Below, in pieces: positions 7,555 through 15,879 of a DNA stretch of 40,157 bases. The position numbers and the translations under genes are program-made. The stretch comes from an uncultured Holophagaceae bacterium. GTDB lineage: Bacteria; Acidobacteriota; Holophagae; Holophagales; Holophagaceae. Under the pieces are notes generated by a model. That model was not told where the DNA came from. It saw only the letters and a program-made list of their open reading frames with translations, and ran no database searches. The stretch is from the NCBI GenBank assembly GCA_903843705.1, contig CAIMQW010000084.1, positions 1 to 40,157 of the forward strand. Reading direction: 5' to 3'. Numbering within the stretch: the stretch's first letter is position 1; each line of letters opens with the position of its first letter.

Positions 7555-9643
7555 GGGATCAGTCTATCGGGAGCGCCCAGATTCCAGCGATGGCGGCCGC
7601 CTGCCGATTCGGGATCTACCGGGAGTGCCATTGGATCAGTCCTTCGACGATGTCTGGGCGGAGTGTGAGGACCTGTTCGGGCAGGCCCGGGAGACCCTCG
7701 CGACCCTGAAGGAGCCGCAGCCAGCCCATGTGGTCCAGGCCTCGGTGAATGCGTTGTTCCGGACGACGCACACTCTGAAAGGGATGGCCGGCATGCTCGG
7801 GTATCCCGTGTTCAGCCGGGCGGCCCATCGCCTGGAGGACATCTTCGACCTCATGCGCAAGGGGCGGCTGCGCTCCACGGACTCCCTGATCGAGACCTTA
7901 GAGGCGGGTGTGCTCGCCCTCGAGTCGGGGCTCGAAGGCCTCCGCCGGGGGCGGCCGGAGCCTGAGGACTACCTCCAGTCGGTGCGCCGGCAGATCGGTG
8001 AACTCGAGGCCATGGCCCGCCCGACGGAGGGCCAAGCCCACGATCTGAGCACCCTCCTGGACCTACCCCCGGAGACGCTCAAGGCCCTGTCTGACTATGA
8101 GCGGACGCGGGTGACGGCGGTTCTCCTGGCCGGGACCCCAATCCATGGGCTCGGCATCTGCCTCGACTACAGCACCTTCGATGAGCGCCTCCGGGCCATC
8201 AGCGAGGCCCTGGGCACCCGGGGGGAGCTGATCTCCACCCTTCCCTGGGACCTGCCGCCGGACCGGGATGGCCTCGCCTTCCTGCTGCTCTGGGCAGGGG
8301 TGACGCTGGAGCCCCTCCCCGTGCAAGGGGGTGAGGTCCTGGAGAGTCGGCAGCTGGTGGATCCCGGACAGATTCCGGTCAGCCTGCGGGCTCGGGTGCC
8401 GGAGCCGGCGCCCGAGCGCTTGCCCGAAACCCCCTCCGCGCCGGCGACCCCTGCGCCCGATGCCGAGATCCTGCGCCTGCCCGCCCAGCGGGTGGAGGCG
8501 CTGGAGGCCCGCCTCATGACTGTGGGCCAGCTCCGGGACACCGCAAGTCGGCTGCTGCGACGGTTCGAAGAGGCGGAGCTGGACGCACCCCGGGCCCTTC
8601 TCTCCGAGATGGAGACTGGCCTGCTGGATGTCCAGAAGTCCCTCCTGCAGATGCGCATGGTCAAGGTCGAGAGCCTCTTCTCCCGAATCGAGCCCATGGT
8701 GAAGAGCCTGAGCCGGGACCTGGGCAAGCCCGTGCGGCTGCAGCTGCACGGGGGTGAGCTCGAGGTGGAGCGGAGCCTGCTCAGCCGCCTGGCCGAGTCC
8801 TTCCTGCACCTAGTCCGGAACGCGCTGGACCACGGCCTGGAGCTGCCTTCGGAGCGCCTGGCCCAGGGCAAGAGCGAGACCGGAACCCTGAAGCTCTCGG
8901 CCAGCCAGTGGGGGCGGAACCTGCGCTTCGATCTGCGCGATGACGGTCGGGGCTTCGATCTGGCCCGCATCCAGGCTCGCGGTCGGGAGCTGGGGCTGCT
9001 CGAGGCCGGTGAGCGGCCCGACCCGGAGCGGCTGCTCAGGCTGACGCTGGAACCCGGCTTCTCCACCCAGGACGAGGCCTCCCAGATCTCGGGACGCGGC
9101 GTGGGTATGGATGTCGTCCGAGCGGAGGTAGAGGCTCTTGGCGGGGAGATTCACCTCTCCACCGAGCCGCGCCGGGGCAGCCTCATCCGCCTCACGCTGC
9201 CCCTCAGCCGGGCGGTGGTGAACTGCCTGAAGGTCCGCTGCGAGGGACAGGTCTTCGGAATTCCGCTGGCCAGCGTCCTCAGGGTCCAGTCCGGCCGGAT
9301 CCCCCTGAGCGGCGGTGTGCGGGTCGAAGTCCTGGGCAGGCTCATCCCTCTGGAGTCCCTCCAGGCCTGCCTTGGCCTGCGGGAGCCCGAGGCTCAGCGC
9401 ACCTTCGTGGTGCTCACCCAGCAGGGAGGGCCGGCGGGGCGGGGCAGCTTCGAGGTGGCCATCGGGGTGGACCAGGTGCTGGACCGGGGGGACGTGCTGC
9501 TGCGAAGCCTGCCAGAGCTGGCCCAGACCCCCGGGATCATGGGCGGCAGTCCCCAGGAGGACGGCGTCCTCTGGGTGGTGGACCCTGAGGCGGTGCTGGG
9601 CCTGGCCATGGATTCGCTCATGCGGCGGGTGGCCCATGTCTGA
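7553..9643 (+). CDS. CheA-like chemosensory histidine kinase
   Basis: This is a cytoplasmic kinase with CheA architecture. From ATG 7553 it has 696 residues: HPt domain (about 30-130) with phospho-His H73 in RTTHTLKG; no obvious CheY-binding P2 motif; P3 dimerisation helices (about 310-380); CheA-type ATPase with HLVRNALDHG (N box), DDGRGFD (G1) and GRGVGMDVV (G2); then a CheW-like domain. The start is uncertain. ATG 7553 has GAGGG five bases upstream but overlaps the kdsB start codon. GTG 7625 sits closer to the HPt domain. TTG 7631 has GGGAG five bases upstream. The cheW-like gene overlaps its end by 8 bases. There is no cheY, cheB or cheR nearby, so the output may not be flagellar. Confidence 0.88.
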   Translation: MGSVYRERPDSSDGGRLPIRDLPGVPLDQSFDDVWAECEDLFGQARETLATLKEPQPAHVVQASVNALFRTTHTLKGMAGMLGYPVFSRAAHRLEDIFDLMRKGRLRSTDSLIETLEAGVLALESGLEGLRRGRPEPEDYLQSVRRQIGELEAMARPTEGQAHDLSTLLDLPPETLKALSDYERTRVTAVLLAGTPIHGLGICLDYSTFDERLRAISEALGTRGELISTLPWDLPPDRDGLAFLLLWAGVTLEPLPVQGGEVLESRQLVDPGQIPVSLRARVPEPAPERLPETPSAPATPAPDAEILRLPAQRVEALEARLMTVGQLRDTASRLLRRFEEAELDAPRALLSEMETGLLDVQKSLLQMRMVKVESLFSRIEPMVKSLSRDLGKPVRLQLHGGELEVERSLLSRLAESFLHLVRNALDHGLELPSERLAQGKSETGTLKLSASQWGRNLRFDLRDDGRGFDLARIQARGRELGLLEAGERPDPERLLRLTLEPGFSTQDEASQISGRGVGMDVVRAEVEALGGEIHLSTEPRRGSLIRLTLPLSRAVVNCLKVRCEGQVFGIPLASVLRVQSGRIPLSGGVRVEVLGRLIPLESLQACLGLREPEAQRTFVVLTQQGGPAGRGSFEVAIGVDQVLDRGDVLLRSLPELAQTPGIMGGSPQEDGVLWVVDPEAVLGLAMDSLMRRVAHV

Positions 9644-10067
9644 GTCGGGTAGCTGGCTTCAGGTGAGGGCCGCAGGGCGCGACCTCCTGCTGTCCACCCG
9701 GGAGCTGCGGGAGGTGGTAGCGCCCTCCCCGTTGGCCCCGCTGCCCGGCAGGCTCCCGGGCATTCAGGGTGTCGTCCTCCACCAGGGCGAGTTCCTGCCG
9801 GTGCTGGCCTGGGAAGACCTGCCTGGTGCCCGGCGGCCAGAGGGGCCTCCCGAGGCTCTGGCGGTTCTGCGTACGCGTCTGGCCCTGCCGCTTGAGCGTT
9901 TGGTTCGCACGCTCGATGACCTGCCCGGGTTGTGGGAGGAAATGGAGGGTGACGACCCGGCGCGCGCCTGGCTCGGGGCCTCGGTCCAGCTACAGGGGCC
10001 GGCGGCCCGGCATCTGAATGTGGAAGGGCTGCTGGAGCTCCTGCGCCGCTTCCGGAGTGAGCGCTGA
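9636..10067 (+). CDS. CheW-like adaptor protein (divergent)
   Basis: This is a short 143-residue protein whose ATG overlaps the end of the cheA-like gene by 8 bases, so the two are translationally linked. The segment GIQGVVLHQGEFLPVLAWEDL (about 43-63) fits the CheW pattern of a Gly turn followed by 'G..LPV.DL'. CheW proteins are SH3-like adaptors that connect CheA to receptors. The C-terminal half is weakly conserved and rich in Leu/Arg/Glu, so the second subdomain may be shortened. I infer the role mainly from position beside the kinase and from the single motif. It could instead be a CheA-dedicated regulator. Confidence 0.65.
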   Translation: MSESGSWLQVRAAGRDLLLSTRELREVVAPSPLAPLPGRLPGIQGVVLHQGEFLPVLAWEDLPGARRPEGPPEALAVLRTRLALPLERLVRTLDDLPGLWEEMEGDDPARAWLGASVQLQGPAARHLNVEGLLELLRRFRSER

Positions 10068-10092
10068 CGAGGTGCGCCCTTCGTGCGACAAT
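10064..10092 (+). promoter_or_regulatory. Possible promoter of fabH
   Basis: CTGACG (10064-10069, four of six to TTGACA) and GACAAT (10087-10092, four of six to TATAAT) are 17 bases apart, at the end of the cheW-like gene. A small hairpin GAGCG-TTT-CGCTC (10093-10105) follows and ends just before the fabH ribosome site GGAG (10107-10110). Weak but well spaced. Confidence 0.3.
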
Positions 10093-10115
10093 GAGCGTTT
10101 CGCTCCGGAGGCCCC

Positions 10116-11117
10116 TTGAACCGTCGCCTTGCCGCCCCCGCGGGAATCACCGCCACCGGGCAGTGTTTTCCCCCTCGCGTGGTCACCAACGACGATCTTT
10201 CCAAGATCATGGAGACCAACGACGAGTGGATCCGGAGCCGCACGGGCATCCGCGAGCGGCGCTGGGTTGAACCTGGCACCGGGGCTTCCAAGCTCGGGGC
10301 GCCAGCCCTGCAGATGGCCCTCGACAACCGGGGCATCAAGGCCACGGACCTGGACGCGATCATTGTCGCCACGGTGACGCCGGATACGCTCTTCCCCGCG
10401 ACGGCCTGCCGCATTCAGGAGATGGTCGGAGCCACCAATGCCTTCGGCTTCGACCTGAGCGCCGCCTGTTCGGGCTTCCTCTACGCCCTTACTACCGCCG
10501 CCAGCCTGGTCGCCGCTGGGGGAGTCAAGTGCGTGGGGGTGGTCGGCGTCGACATCATGTCCACTGTCATCGACCTCGAGGACCGGACCACCTCGGTGCT
10601 CTTCGGTGACGGCGCAGGCGCGGTCATCGTGGAGCGCGTGGATGAGGGCCTCGGCATTCTGGATTTCGAGCACTGTATTGACGGCTCCGGCGGCTGTTTC
10701 CTCCACATGCCTGCAGGTGGTTCTGCGAGTCCGGCCACGGCCGAGACCGTTGCGGCCCGGGATCACTACATCCACCAGTCCGGCAGCGAGGTATTCAAGA
10801 AGGCCGTCCGGGAGATGGCTGACAACAGCCGCCTGCTCATGGACCGGAACGGCTTCACGGGGGACCAGCTCAAGCTCTTCGTTCCCCATCAGGCCAACAT
10901 CCGGATCATGGATGCCGCTGCCAAGCGCCTGGAGCTGGACCCCTCGCGGATGATGGTGAACATCGACCAGTTCGGGAACACCACGGCGGCGACCATTCCC
11001 ACGGCGCTGCACCAGGCCTGGGAGCAGGGCCGCATGGCGAAGGGGGACCTGGTGGCCCTGGCCGCCTTCGGTGCCGGCTTCACCTGGGGTTCCACCCTCC
11101 TCCGCTGGGCCTACTGA
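10116..11117 (+). CDS. fabH: Beta-ketoacyl-ACP synthase III
   Basis: FabH condenses acetyl-CoA (or branched acyl-CoA) with malonyl-ACP to start fatty-acid synthesis. The 333 residues contain the complete triad: Cys118 in SAACSGF, His258 in PHQANIRI, Asn288 in GNTTAATIP. The early segment NDEWIRSRTGIRERR is the family's CoA-binding signature. The start is TTG with GGAG five bases upstream (10107-10110). It lies 48 bases after the cheW-like gene and 10 bases before rsmD. No other fab gene is adjacent; the usual plsX/fabD neighbours are absent here, so this may be a second copy or simply an isolated one. Confidence 0.93.
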   Translation: MNRRLAAPAGITATGQCFPPRVVTNDDLSKIMETNDEWIRSRTGIRERRWVEPGTGASKLGAPALQMALDNRGIKATDLDAIIVATVTPDTLFPATACRIQEMVGATNAFGFDLSAACSGFLYALTTAASLVAAGGVKCVGVVGVDIMSTVIDLEDRTTSVLFGDGAGAVIVERVDEGLGILDFEHCIDGSGGCFLHMPAGGSASPATAETVAARDHYIHQSGSEVFKKAVREMADNSRLLMDRNGFTGDQLKLFVPHQANIRIMDAAAKRLELDPSRMMVNIDQFGNTTAATIPTALHQAWEQGRMAKGDLVALAAFGAGFTWGSTLLRWAY

Positions 11118-11127
11118 GCCGCCAGCC

Positions 11128-11658
11128 ATGCGCGTCGTGGCCGGAACCTTGAAGGGGCGCCACCTTTCGGCGCCTCCGACCGGCGATCTGCGGGTGCGTC
11201 CCACGTCCGACCGGGCCCGGGAAGCGCTGTTCTCCATCCTCCAGCACTGGCCCCAGGGTGCCTTCCTGGACCTCTGCGCTGGCACGGGGGCGGTGGGGAT
11301 CGAGGCCCACTCCCGGGGCTATGCGCCCGTGGTGTGCCTGGAAGCCGCTGAGCCTGCCTGGACCTGCCTGCAGAAAAACGTGGCGGGCCTGCCGGTCCAG
11401 GCCCTGCGGGGCGACCTCCGCCGCTTCGGCCCCAAGGCCTTCGCCGGGCAGGCGGTGATCTTCCTGGATCCGCCCTACGAGGGGGCGGCGGACCTCTGGC
11501 TCCGCCTGGCGGCAGCGCTCCGGGCCTGGATCTCCGCAGACGGTATCCTGGTCTTCGAAACGGGCCGCGACACCGCGCTGGAATTACAGACAGGCTGGAG
11601 GCTGGCCGAAATACGGGAATATGGCTCAGCCCGATTCCATCTCTGGATCCCCGCCTGA
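11128..11658 (+). CDS. rsmD: 16S rRNA (guanine(966)-N2)-methyltransferase RsmD
   Basis: This enzyme methylates a guanine of 16S rRNA using S-adenosylmethionine. The 176 residues carry the start MRVVAGTLKGR typical of RsmD, the conserved RPTSDRAREALFSIL (24-38), the SAM motif LDLCAGTGAVGIEA (47-60) and the catalytic DPPY (114-117). ATG 11128 is chosen because the family begins here, although the frame stays open upstream. The last 38 bases overlap the start of the MCP-like gene. The often adjacent coaD gene is not present; a receptor gene follows instead. Confidence 0.9.
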   Translation: MRVVAGTLKGRHLSAPPTGDLRVRPTSDRAREALFSILQHWPQGAFLDLCAGTGAVGIEAHSRGYAPVVCLEAAEPAWTCLQKNVAGLPVQALRGDLRRFGPKAFAGQAVIFLDPPYEGAADLWLRLAAALRAWISADGILVFETGRDTALELQTGWRLAEIREYGSARFHLWIPA

Positions 11659-14167
11659 ATTCAAGGCGGAGCCTGGGGTTCAGCTTGGGCAGGCTGACCG
11701 GGAGCAGGTTCTCCGGCATCTGAGCATGGGGACAGGCATCATCTGGATTCTGCTGTTCATGGTGACGGCCATCCTGCTGGTCTTCGTGGCACCGCCGGGC
11801 TTCCAATTCACCCCCAAGGGCGCCCTGGTGGCCCTGGGCTGTCTTCTGCTGACCAGTGGTGGGAACCTCCTGCAGGTCCGATACTTCGGACGCCACCTGG
11901 CCACGCGGGACCTGGGCATCGAGTCCTACCGGCTGCTGACCCGCTTCCCGCAGTCCTCCTCGCTCCTGTATTTCCTGCTGGGCATGTGCCTGAGCGCCGC
12001 CGCCTATCTCTGGATGAAGCTGTACCTGGGCCAGAGTGTCTGGATCAGCTTCATCATCGCGGCGATGTTCTCCACCCTGTTGGCCATCAGCGCCATCTGC
12101 CACTACTTCATCGCCAAGCAGAACCTCATGAAGCTATACAAGCTGCTGGCGGGGCAGCCAGGCTTCAACGATTCCTTCGCGCGGTTCTCCACCAGCCTGC
12201 GGGCGAAGTTCGGCTTCGGTTTTCTGGGTATCACCGGTGGGGTCCTCCTCCTCTCGATTCTCGTGTCCGGCCTGACCCTGCAGTCCTCCATCCGGGCGAA
12301 GGCCGCCCGGTATGCCCAGAACGAGCTGGTGAACCTCGCGGATTCCGTGGCTTTCGTGGCGGAGATGAACACCACCCCGGAAGACCTGGAGGCCTTCCTC
12401 AGCACCCTGAAGCTCGGCGCCGGGGGCGGCGTCTCGCTCCGTCTGTCGGCGGCCCGGGGTGGCCGGGTGCTCGGTTCACGGCTCCAGCCCGCCGGGGGCG
12501 GCGACATCCTGGTGGTCCAAGCCCTGCCAGATGGCTCGGAGCTTCGAGCCGTGATCCCGGAAGCGGAGTATGCCGACGCCATCTGGAAGGCCCTCCGGCC
12601 TAACCTGGCCATCCTTATCCTGGCGGCCGCCTTCCTCGCCTACTTCATTCCCCTGATTTTGCGGGATGTGCAGCAGCCACTCCTGCTCCTGACCCGCAAC
12701 ACCCAGCGGGTGAGCGAAGGTCGCATCGACCGCCTGGACCCCGTCTACAGTGACGACGAAGTCACCGCGCTGGTGCAGGGCTTCGGCCACATGGTGGGCA
12801 GCCTGCGGGGGATGGTGGTCCAGATTCGCTCCGCCAGCCGCGACCTGGCGAAGGCCAGCACGCTTATCCGCGAATCCGGCGATGGGGTCCGCCATTCCAA
12901 CTCGGGGCAGCGCCAGCTCATCGAAGCTTTTCACCACGAGATCAACGAGTTGACCGACACCTCCATCGGCATCAGTGCGAGCTCCATGCAGCTGAGCATC
13001 GCCTCCGAGAGCACCAACACCACCATTGTGGAGATGGCGGCCAGTGTCCAGCAGATCAACCAGAGCATGGATGAGCTCCTCCTGGTCGTGGAGGGCATTA
13101 CCTCCGCCATCCGGGACTTCGATGTCGCCATCAAGAACGTGGGCAAGAACATCGACCATCTGGCGGGCCATGCCGAGCACACCAAGGAGTTCGCCGAGAA
13201 CCTGGAGCAAAGCACCTCCGCCATCGATGACAGCGTGAAGATCGCCCAGCGCTACACCAAGAAGGTCATCCACAACGCGGGCCGGGGCATGGAGCTGGTG
13301 GCCCGGAACCGCGAGAAGATCCAGGTCATCGAGCGCGTCGTGCAGGACTTCCACGGCACCACCCGCACCCTGCTGCAGCTTGGCGCGGAGATCGCCAAGA
13401 TCCTCGACTACATCGGCGACCATACCCAGCAGACCAACATGCTGGCCCTCAACGCGGCCATCATCGCCTCCCAGGGTGGCTCCGGGGTGGACCAGTCGAA
13501 GGGCTTCTCGGTGGTGGCCGACGAGATCAAGGTGCTCTCGGAACAGACCAGCCGCTCCACCCAGGAGATCCAGCAGATCATCGGCACCCTCCAGGCGGAG
13601 ATCCGGAAGGCCTACCAGCAGGTGGAGCTGGGCCTGGACGCCGTCCGGGACGGCGCCGACTCGGTGGGGCAGAGCGAAGTGGCGCTTCAGGCCATCCTGG
13701 AGTCCGTGAGCGAAACCGACTGCGTGGTGGAGAGCATCCATGCGGAGACCCTCCAGCAGGCCGGACAGGCCTCCCTGATCCACGAGGCCAACCGCAACAT
13801 CCACAACCAGGTGGAGACCATCCGCTCGGTCATCGAAGAACAGCAGCAGACGAGCAACTACATCCTTTCGCTGGCCATGAACGTCCAGCTGGCCACTTCC
13901 GTGGTGCGGGACTCGACCCGGGAACAAAGCACGGGCAGCGACGAGATCGCCAAGGCCACGGAGCAGGTCCGGGCTCTGGCGAGCCACCTCCACGAGATCC
14001 TCGCCCGTCAGGAGGATCACGTGGTTTCCCTGAAGGCGACGATGAACCGGGTCCTCGGCAAGGCCCTGGAGAGTGAGCGGGCCATTGAGGCCTCCAACGG
14101 CGCGGTGGAGCAACTGGGCCTGCAGGTCCACATGCTCAACCGCGAGGTGAACCTCTTCAAGTTCTAG
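11621..14167 (+). CDS. Methyl-accepting chemotaxis-like receptor with six membrane helices and altered tip
   Basis: This is an 848-residue membrane signalling protein. Hydrophobic helices lie at about 38-57, 67-86, 113-132, 140-163, 198-220 and 328-350. A small extracytoplasmic domain (about 221-327) sits before the last. A HAMP-like segment (about 351-405) is followed by a long coiled-coil MCP domain. The tip reads QTNMLALNAAIIASQGGSG then KGFSVVADEIKVLSEQTS (about 604-640). The usual NAAIEAARAGE has lost its Glu and Arg, and the loop is about three residues longer. It ends in NREVNLFKF. The start is ATG 11621, overlapping rsmD by 38 bases; the histidine kinase gene follows closely. The family is clear; coupling to CheA is doubtful. 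Confidence 0.85.
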   Translation: MAQPDSISGSPPEFKAEPGVQLGQADREQVLRHLSMGTGIIWILLFMVTAILLVFVAPPGFQFTPKGALVALGCLLLTSGGNLLQVRYFGRHLATRDLGIESYRLLTRFPQSSSLLYFLLGMCLSAAAYLWMKLYLGQSVWISFIIAAMFSTLLAISAICHYFIAKQNLMKLYKLLAGQPGFNDSFARFSTSLRAKFGFGFLGITGGVLLLSILVSGLTLQSSIRAKAARYAQNELVNLADSVAFVAEMNTTPEDLEAFLSTLKLGAGGGVSLRLSAARGGRVLGSRLQPAGGGDILVVQALPDGSELRAVIPEAEYADAIWKALRPNLAILILAAAFLAYFIPLILRDVQQPLLLLTRNTQRVSEGRIDRLDPVYSDDEVTALVQGFGHMVGSLRGMVVQIRSASRDLAKASTLIRESGDGVRHSNSGQRQLIEAFHHEINELTDTSIGISASSMQLSIASESTNTTIVEMAASVQQINQSMDELLLVVEGITSAIRDFDVAIKNVGKNIDHLAGHAEHTKEFAENLEQSTSAIDDSVKIAQRYTKKVIHNAGRGMELVARNREKIQVIERVVQDFHGTTRTLLQLGAEIAKILDYIGDHTQQTNMLALNAAIIASQGGSGVDQSKGFSVVADEIKVLSEQTSRSTQEIQQIIGTLQAEIRKAYQQVELGLDAVRDGADSVGQSEVALQAILESVSETDCVVESIHAETLQQAGQASLIHEANRNIHNQVETIRSVIEEQQQTSNYILSLAMNVQLATSVVRDSTREQSTGSDEIAKATEQVRALASHLHEILARQEDHVVSLKATMNRVLGKALESERAIEASNGAVEQLGLQVHMLNREVNLFKF

Positions 14168-14208
14168 GGTGAATGCTAGGCTGTAAGGCGATTCCCCGGG
14201 CTTCGCGC

Positions 14209-15879
14209 ATGTTCCGTCTCTCCATCAAGACCAAGCTGAGCACCGTCATCAGCATCCTGGTGCTCTCCTTCATCTCCTTCAACCTGCTCTACTACCCGCG
14301 CTGGGTGGAGAAGCAGATCCGCACCCAGGCGGAGCTCAGCGCCCGCCAAGTGGCGGAGACCGCTAGCTATGCCCTGGGGCCCGCTGTCAGCGCCGGCAAC
14401 ACCCGAGACATCGCCCGGGTGCTCCAGGGGGTGCAGAACATCCCGGCCTTCCGGTTCAGCGCGGTGTTCGGTTCCGAGGGTGAGGCCCTGGACAGCACCC
14501 CGACCACGCCGGAGTGGGCCATGGGGCAGCTCCTGAAGGACGGCATCTCCCACACCTACGCGCGGCGGGAGGACAACATGCTGGTGGCGGTGGCGCCGGT
14601 GTTCTACGAGGAGCCCCGGGCCGATCAGGTGGGGACGCTGGTCATCGGGTTCACCACCGAAGGCACCCAGCGGGCTGTGCGGGAGAACATCAAGGCCAGC
14701 CTGACCCTGGGCCTGGTCACCCTGGTGCTGGGCATTGCCGCGGCGGTCCTCCTCTCCAACCGCTACCTCCGCCCGGTGATCGAGCTCACCGAGGCCGCGC
14801 AGAAGGTGGCCTCGGGCAGCCTGGAGACGGTCTCTGTGAAGGTCACTACCCGGGATGAGATCCAGGACCTCAGCCACTCCTTCGAGGTGATGACCGATAA
14901 GCTCCGGATTTCCCGGGACGAGATCGAGCGGCAGACCCGGCTGCTCGAATACCGGGTCCAGGAGCGCACCCGGCAGCTCATGGAGACCATCTGGGAGTTG
15001 GAGGAGATCCGCTCTAACCTCGAGCAGCTGGTGCTGGACCGAACCCGGGGCCTCGAGCAGAGCCGCACGGAGCTGAAGGCCTGGGCCGACACCCTGGAGG
15101 AGAAGGTCCATGAAAAGACCCAGGAGCTGCGGGACCTCAACGAGAACCTGGTGGCCAGCTTCCAGAAGCTGAAGGAAGTTGACCATCTCAAGGACGAGTT
15201 CCTGGCCAACATGAGCCACGAGCTGAGGACACCACTGAATTCCATCATCGGCTTCTCCGGCATGCTGATGCAGGATCCCCAAGGCCGGATGGGCGCAGAG
15301 GCGAAGGTGGATCTCCAGATCATCTACCAGAACGGGCGGTCCCTCCTGGGTCTCATTGATTCGATCCTGGACCTTTCCAAGATTGAAGCAGGCAAGATGG
15401 AGCTGCTGCTGGAGGAGGTCGATCCCGTGCTTCTGCTTGACGAGGTGAAGGCCATGGCGCTCGGTCTCATCAAGGGCCGACCCATCACCCTCGAGTACCA
15501 GCGGCCTGCCGGGGCCATCCGGGTGATGGGCGACGCGGACCGGTTGCGCCAGGTCTTCACGAACTTGGCCGGCAATGCCGTCAAGTTCACGGAGGCAGGC
15601 CGGGTGCGCATCTCGGCCGCCCAGGACGGCGGTGTGTTCCGGGTGCGCATCGAGGACACCGGCATCGGCATGAACGAGGCCGAGCTGGGGCGCCTCTTCG
15701 TCCCGTTCCAGCAGGTGGATGGCAGCATCACCCGGCGCTTCGGCGGCACGGGCCTGGGCCTCGCCATCAGTCAGAAATTCATGGGTCTGATGGCCGGCCA
15801 CATCACCGCCAGCAGCCGCAAGGGTGAGGGGAGCGTCTTCGAGGTGGAGATGCCGGCCCTCCAGGGTGAGCGCCCATGA
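14209..15879 (+). CDS. Membrane sensor histidine kinase (HAMP, HisKA, HATPase)
   Basis: This is a two-component sensor kinase of 556 residues from ATG 14209. Helix 1 (about 8-30), a periplasmic sensor (about 31-163) and helix 2 (about 164-184) come first, followed by HAMP (about 185-240). A long signalling coil (about 241-325) repeats a V-x-(E/D)-(R/K)-T-x-x-L pattern three times. HisKA has phospho-His H337 in NMSHELRTPL. The ATPase motifs NLAGNAVKF, DTGIGM and GTGLGLAIS are intact. An alternative ATG at 14173 would add 12 residues; MFRLSIKTKL is the typical start for such kinases. The downstream receiver gene begins inside its stop codon (ATGA). Confidence 0.88.
   Translation: MFRLSIKTKLSTVISILVLSFISFNLLYYPRWVEKQIRTQAELSARQVAETASYALGPAVSAGNTRDIARVLQGVQNIPAFRFSAVFGSEGEALDSTPTTPEWAMGQLLKDGISHTYARREDNMLVAVAPVFYEEPRADQVGTLVIGFTTEGTQRAVRENIKASLTLGLVTLVLGIAAAVLLSNRYLRPVIELTEAAQKVASGSLETVSVKVTTRDEIQDLSHSFEVMTDKLRISRDEIERQTRLLEYRVQERTRQLMETIWELEEIRSNLEQLVLDRTRGLEQSRTELKAWADTLEEKVHEKTQELRDLNENLVASFQKLKEVDHLKDEFLANMSHELRTPLNSIIGFSGMLMQDPQGRMGAEAKVDLQIIYQNGRSLLGLIDSILDLSKIEAGKMELLLEEVDPVLLLDEVKAMALGLIKGRPITLEYQRPAGAIRVMGDADRLRQVFTNLAGNAVKFTEAGRVRISAAQDGGVFRVRIEDTGIGMNEAELGRLFVPFQQVDGSITRRFGGTGLGLAISQKFMGLMAGHITASSRKGEGSVFEVEMPALQGERP

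Noticed and set aside
12476..14131. 551-residue open frame on the minus strand under the MCP-like gene
   Set aside because: Antisense mirror of a coding region with strong coiled-coil pattern; His/Asp/Leu-biased composition and no motif.
14176..15801. 541-residue open frame on the minus strand under the histidine kinase
   Set aside because: The plus strand holds all kinase motifs; the minus frame has none.
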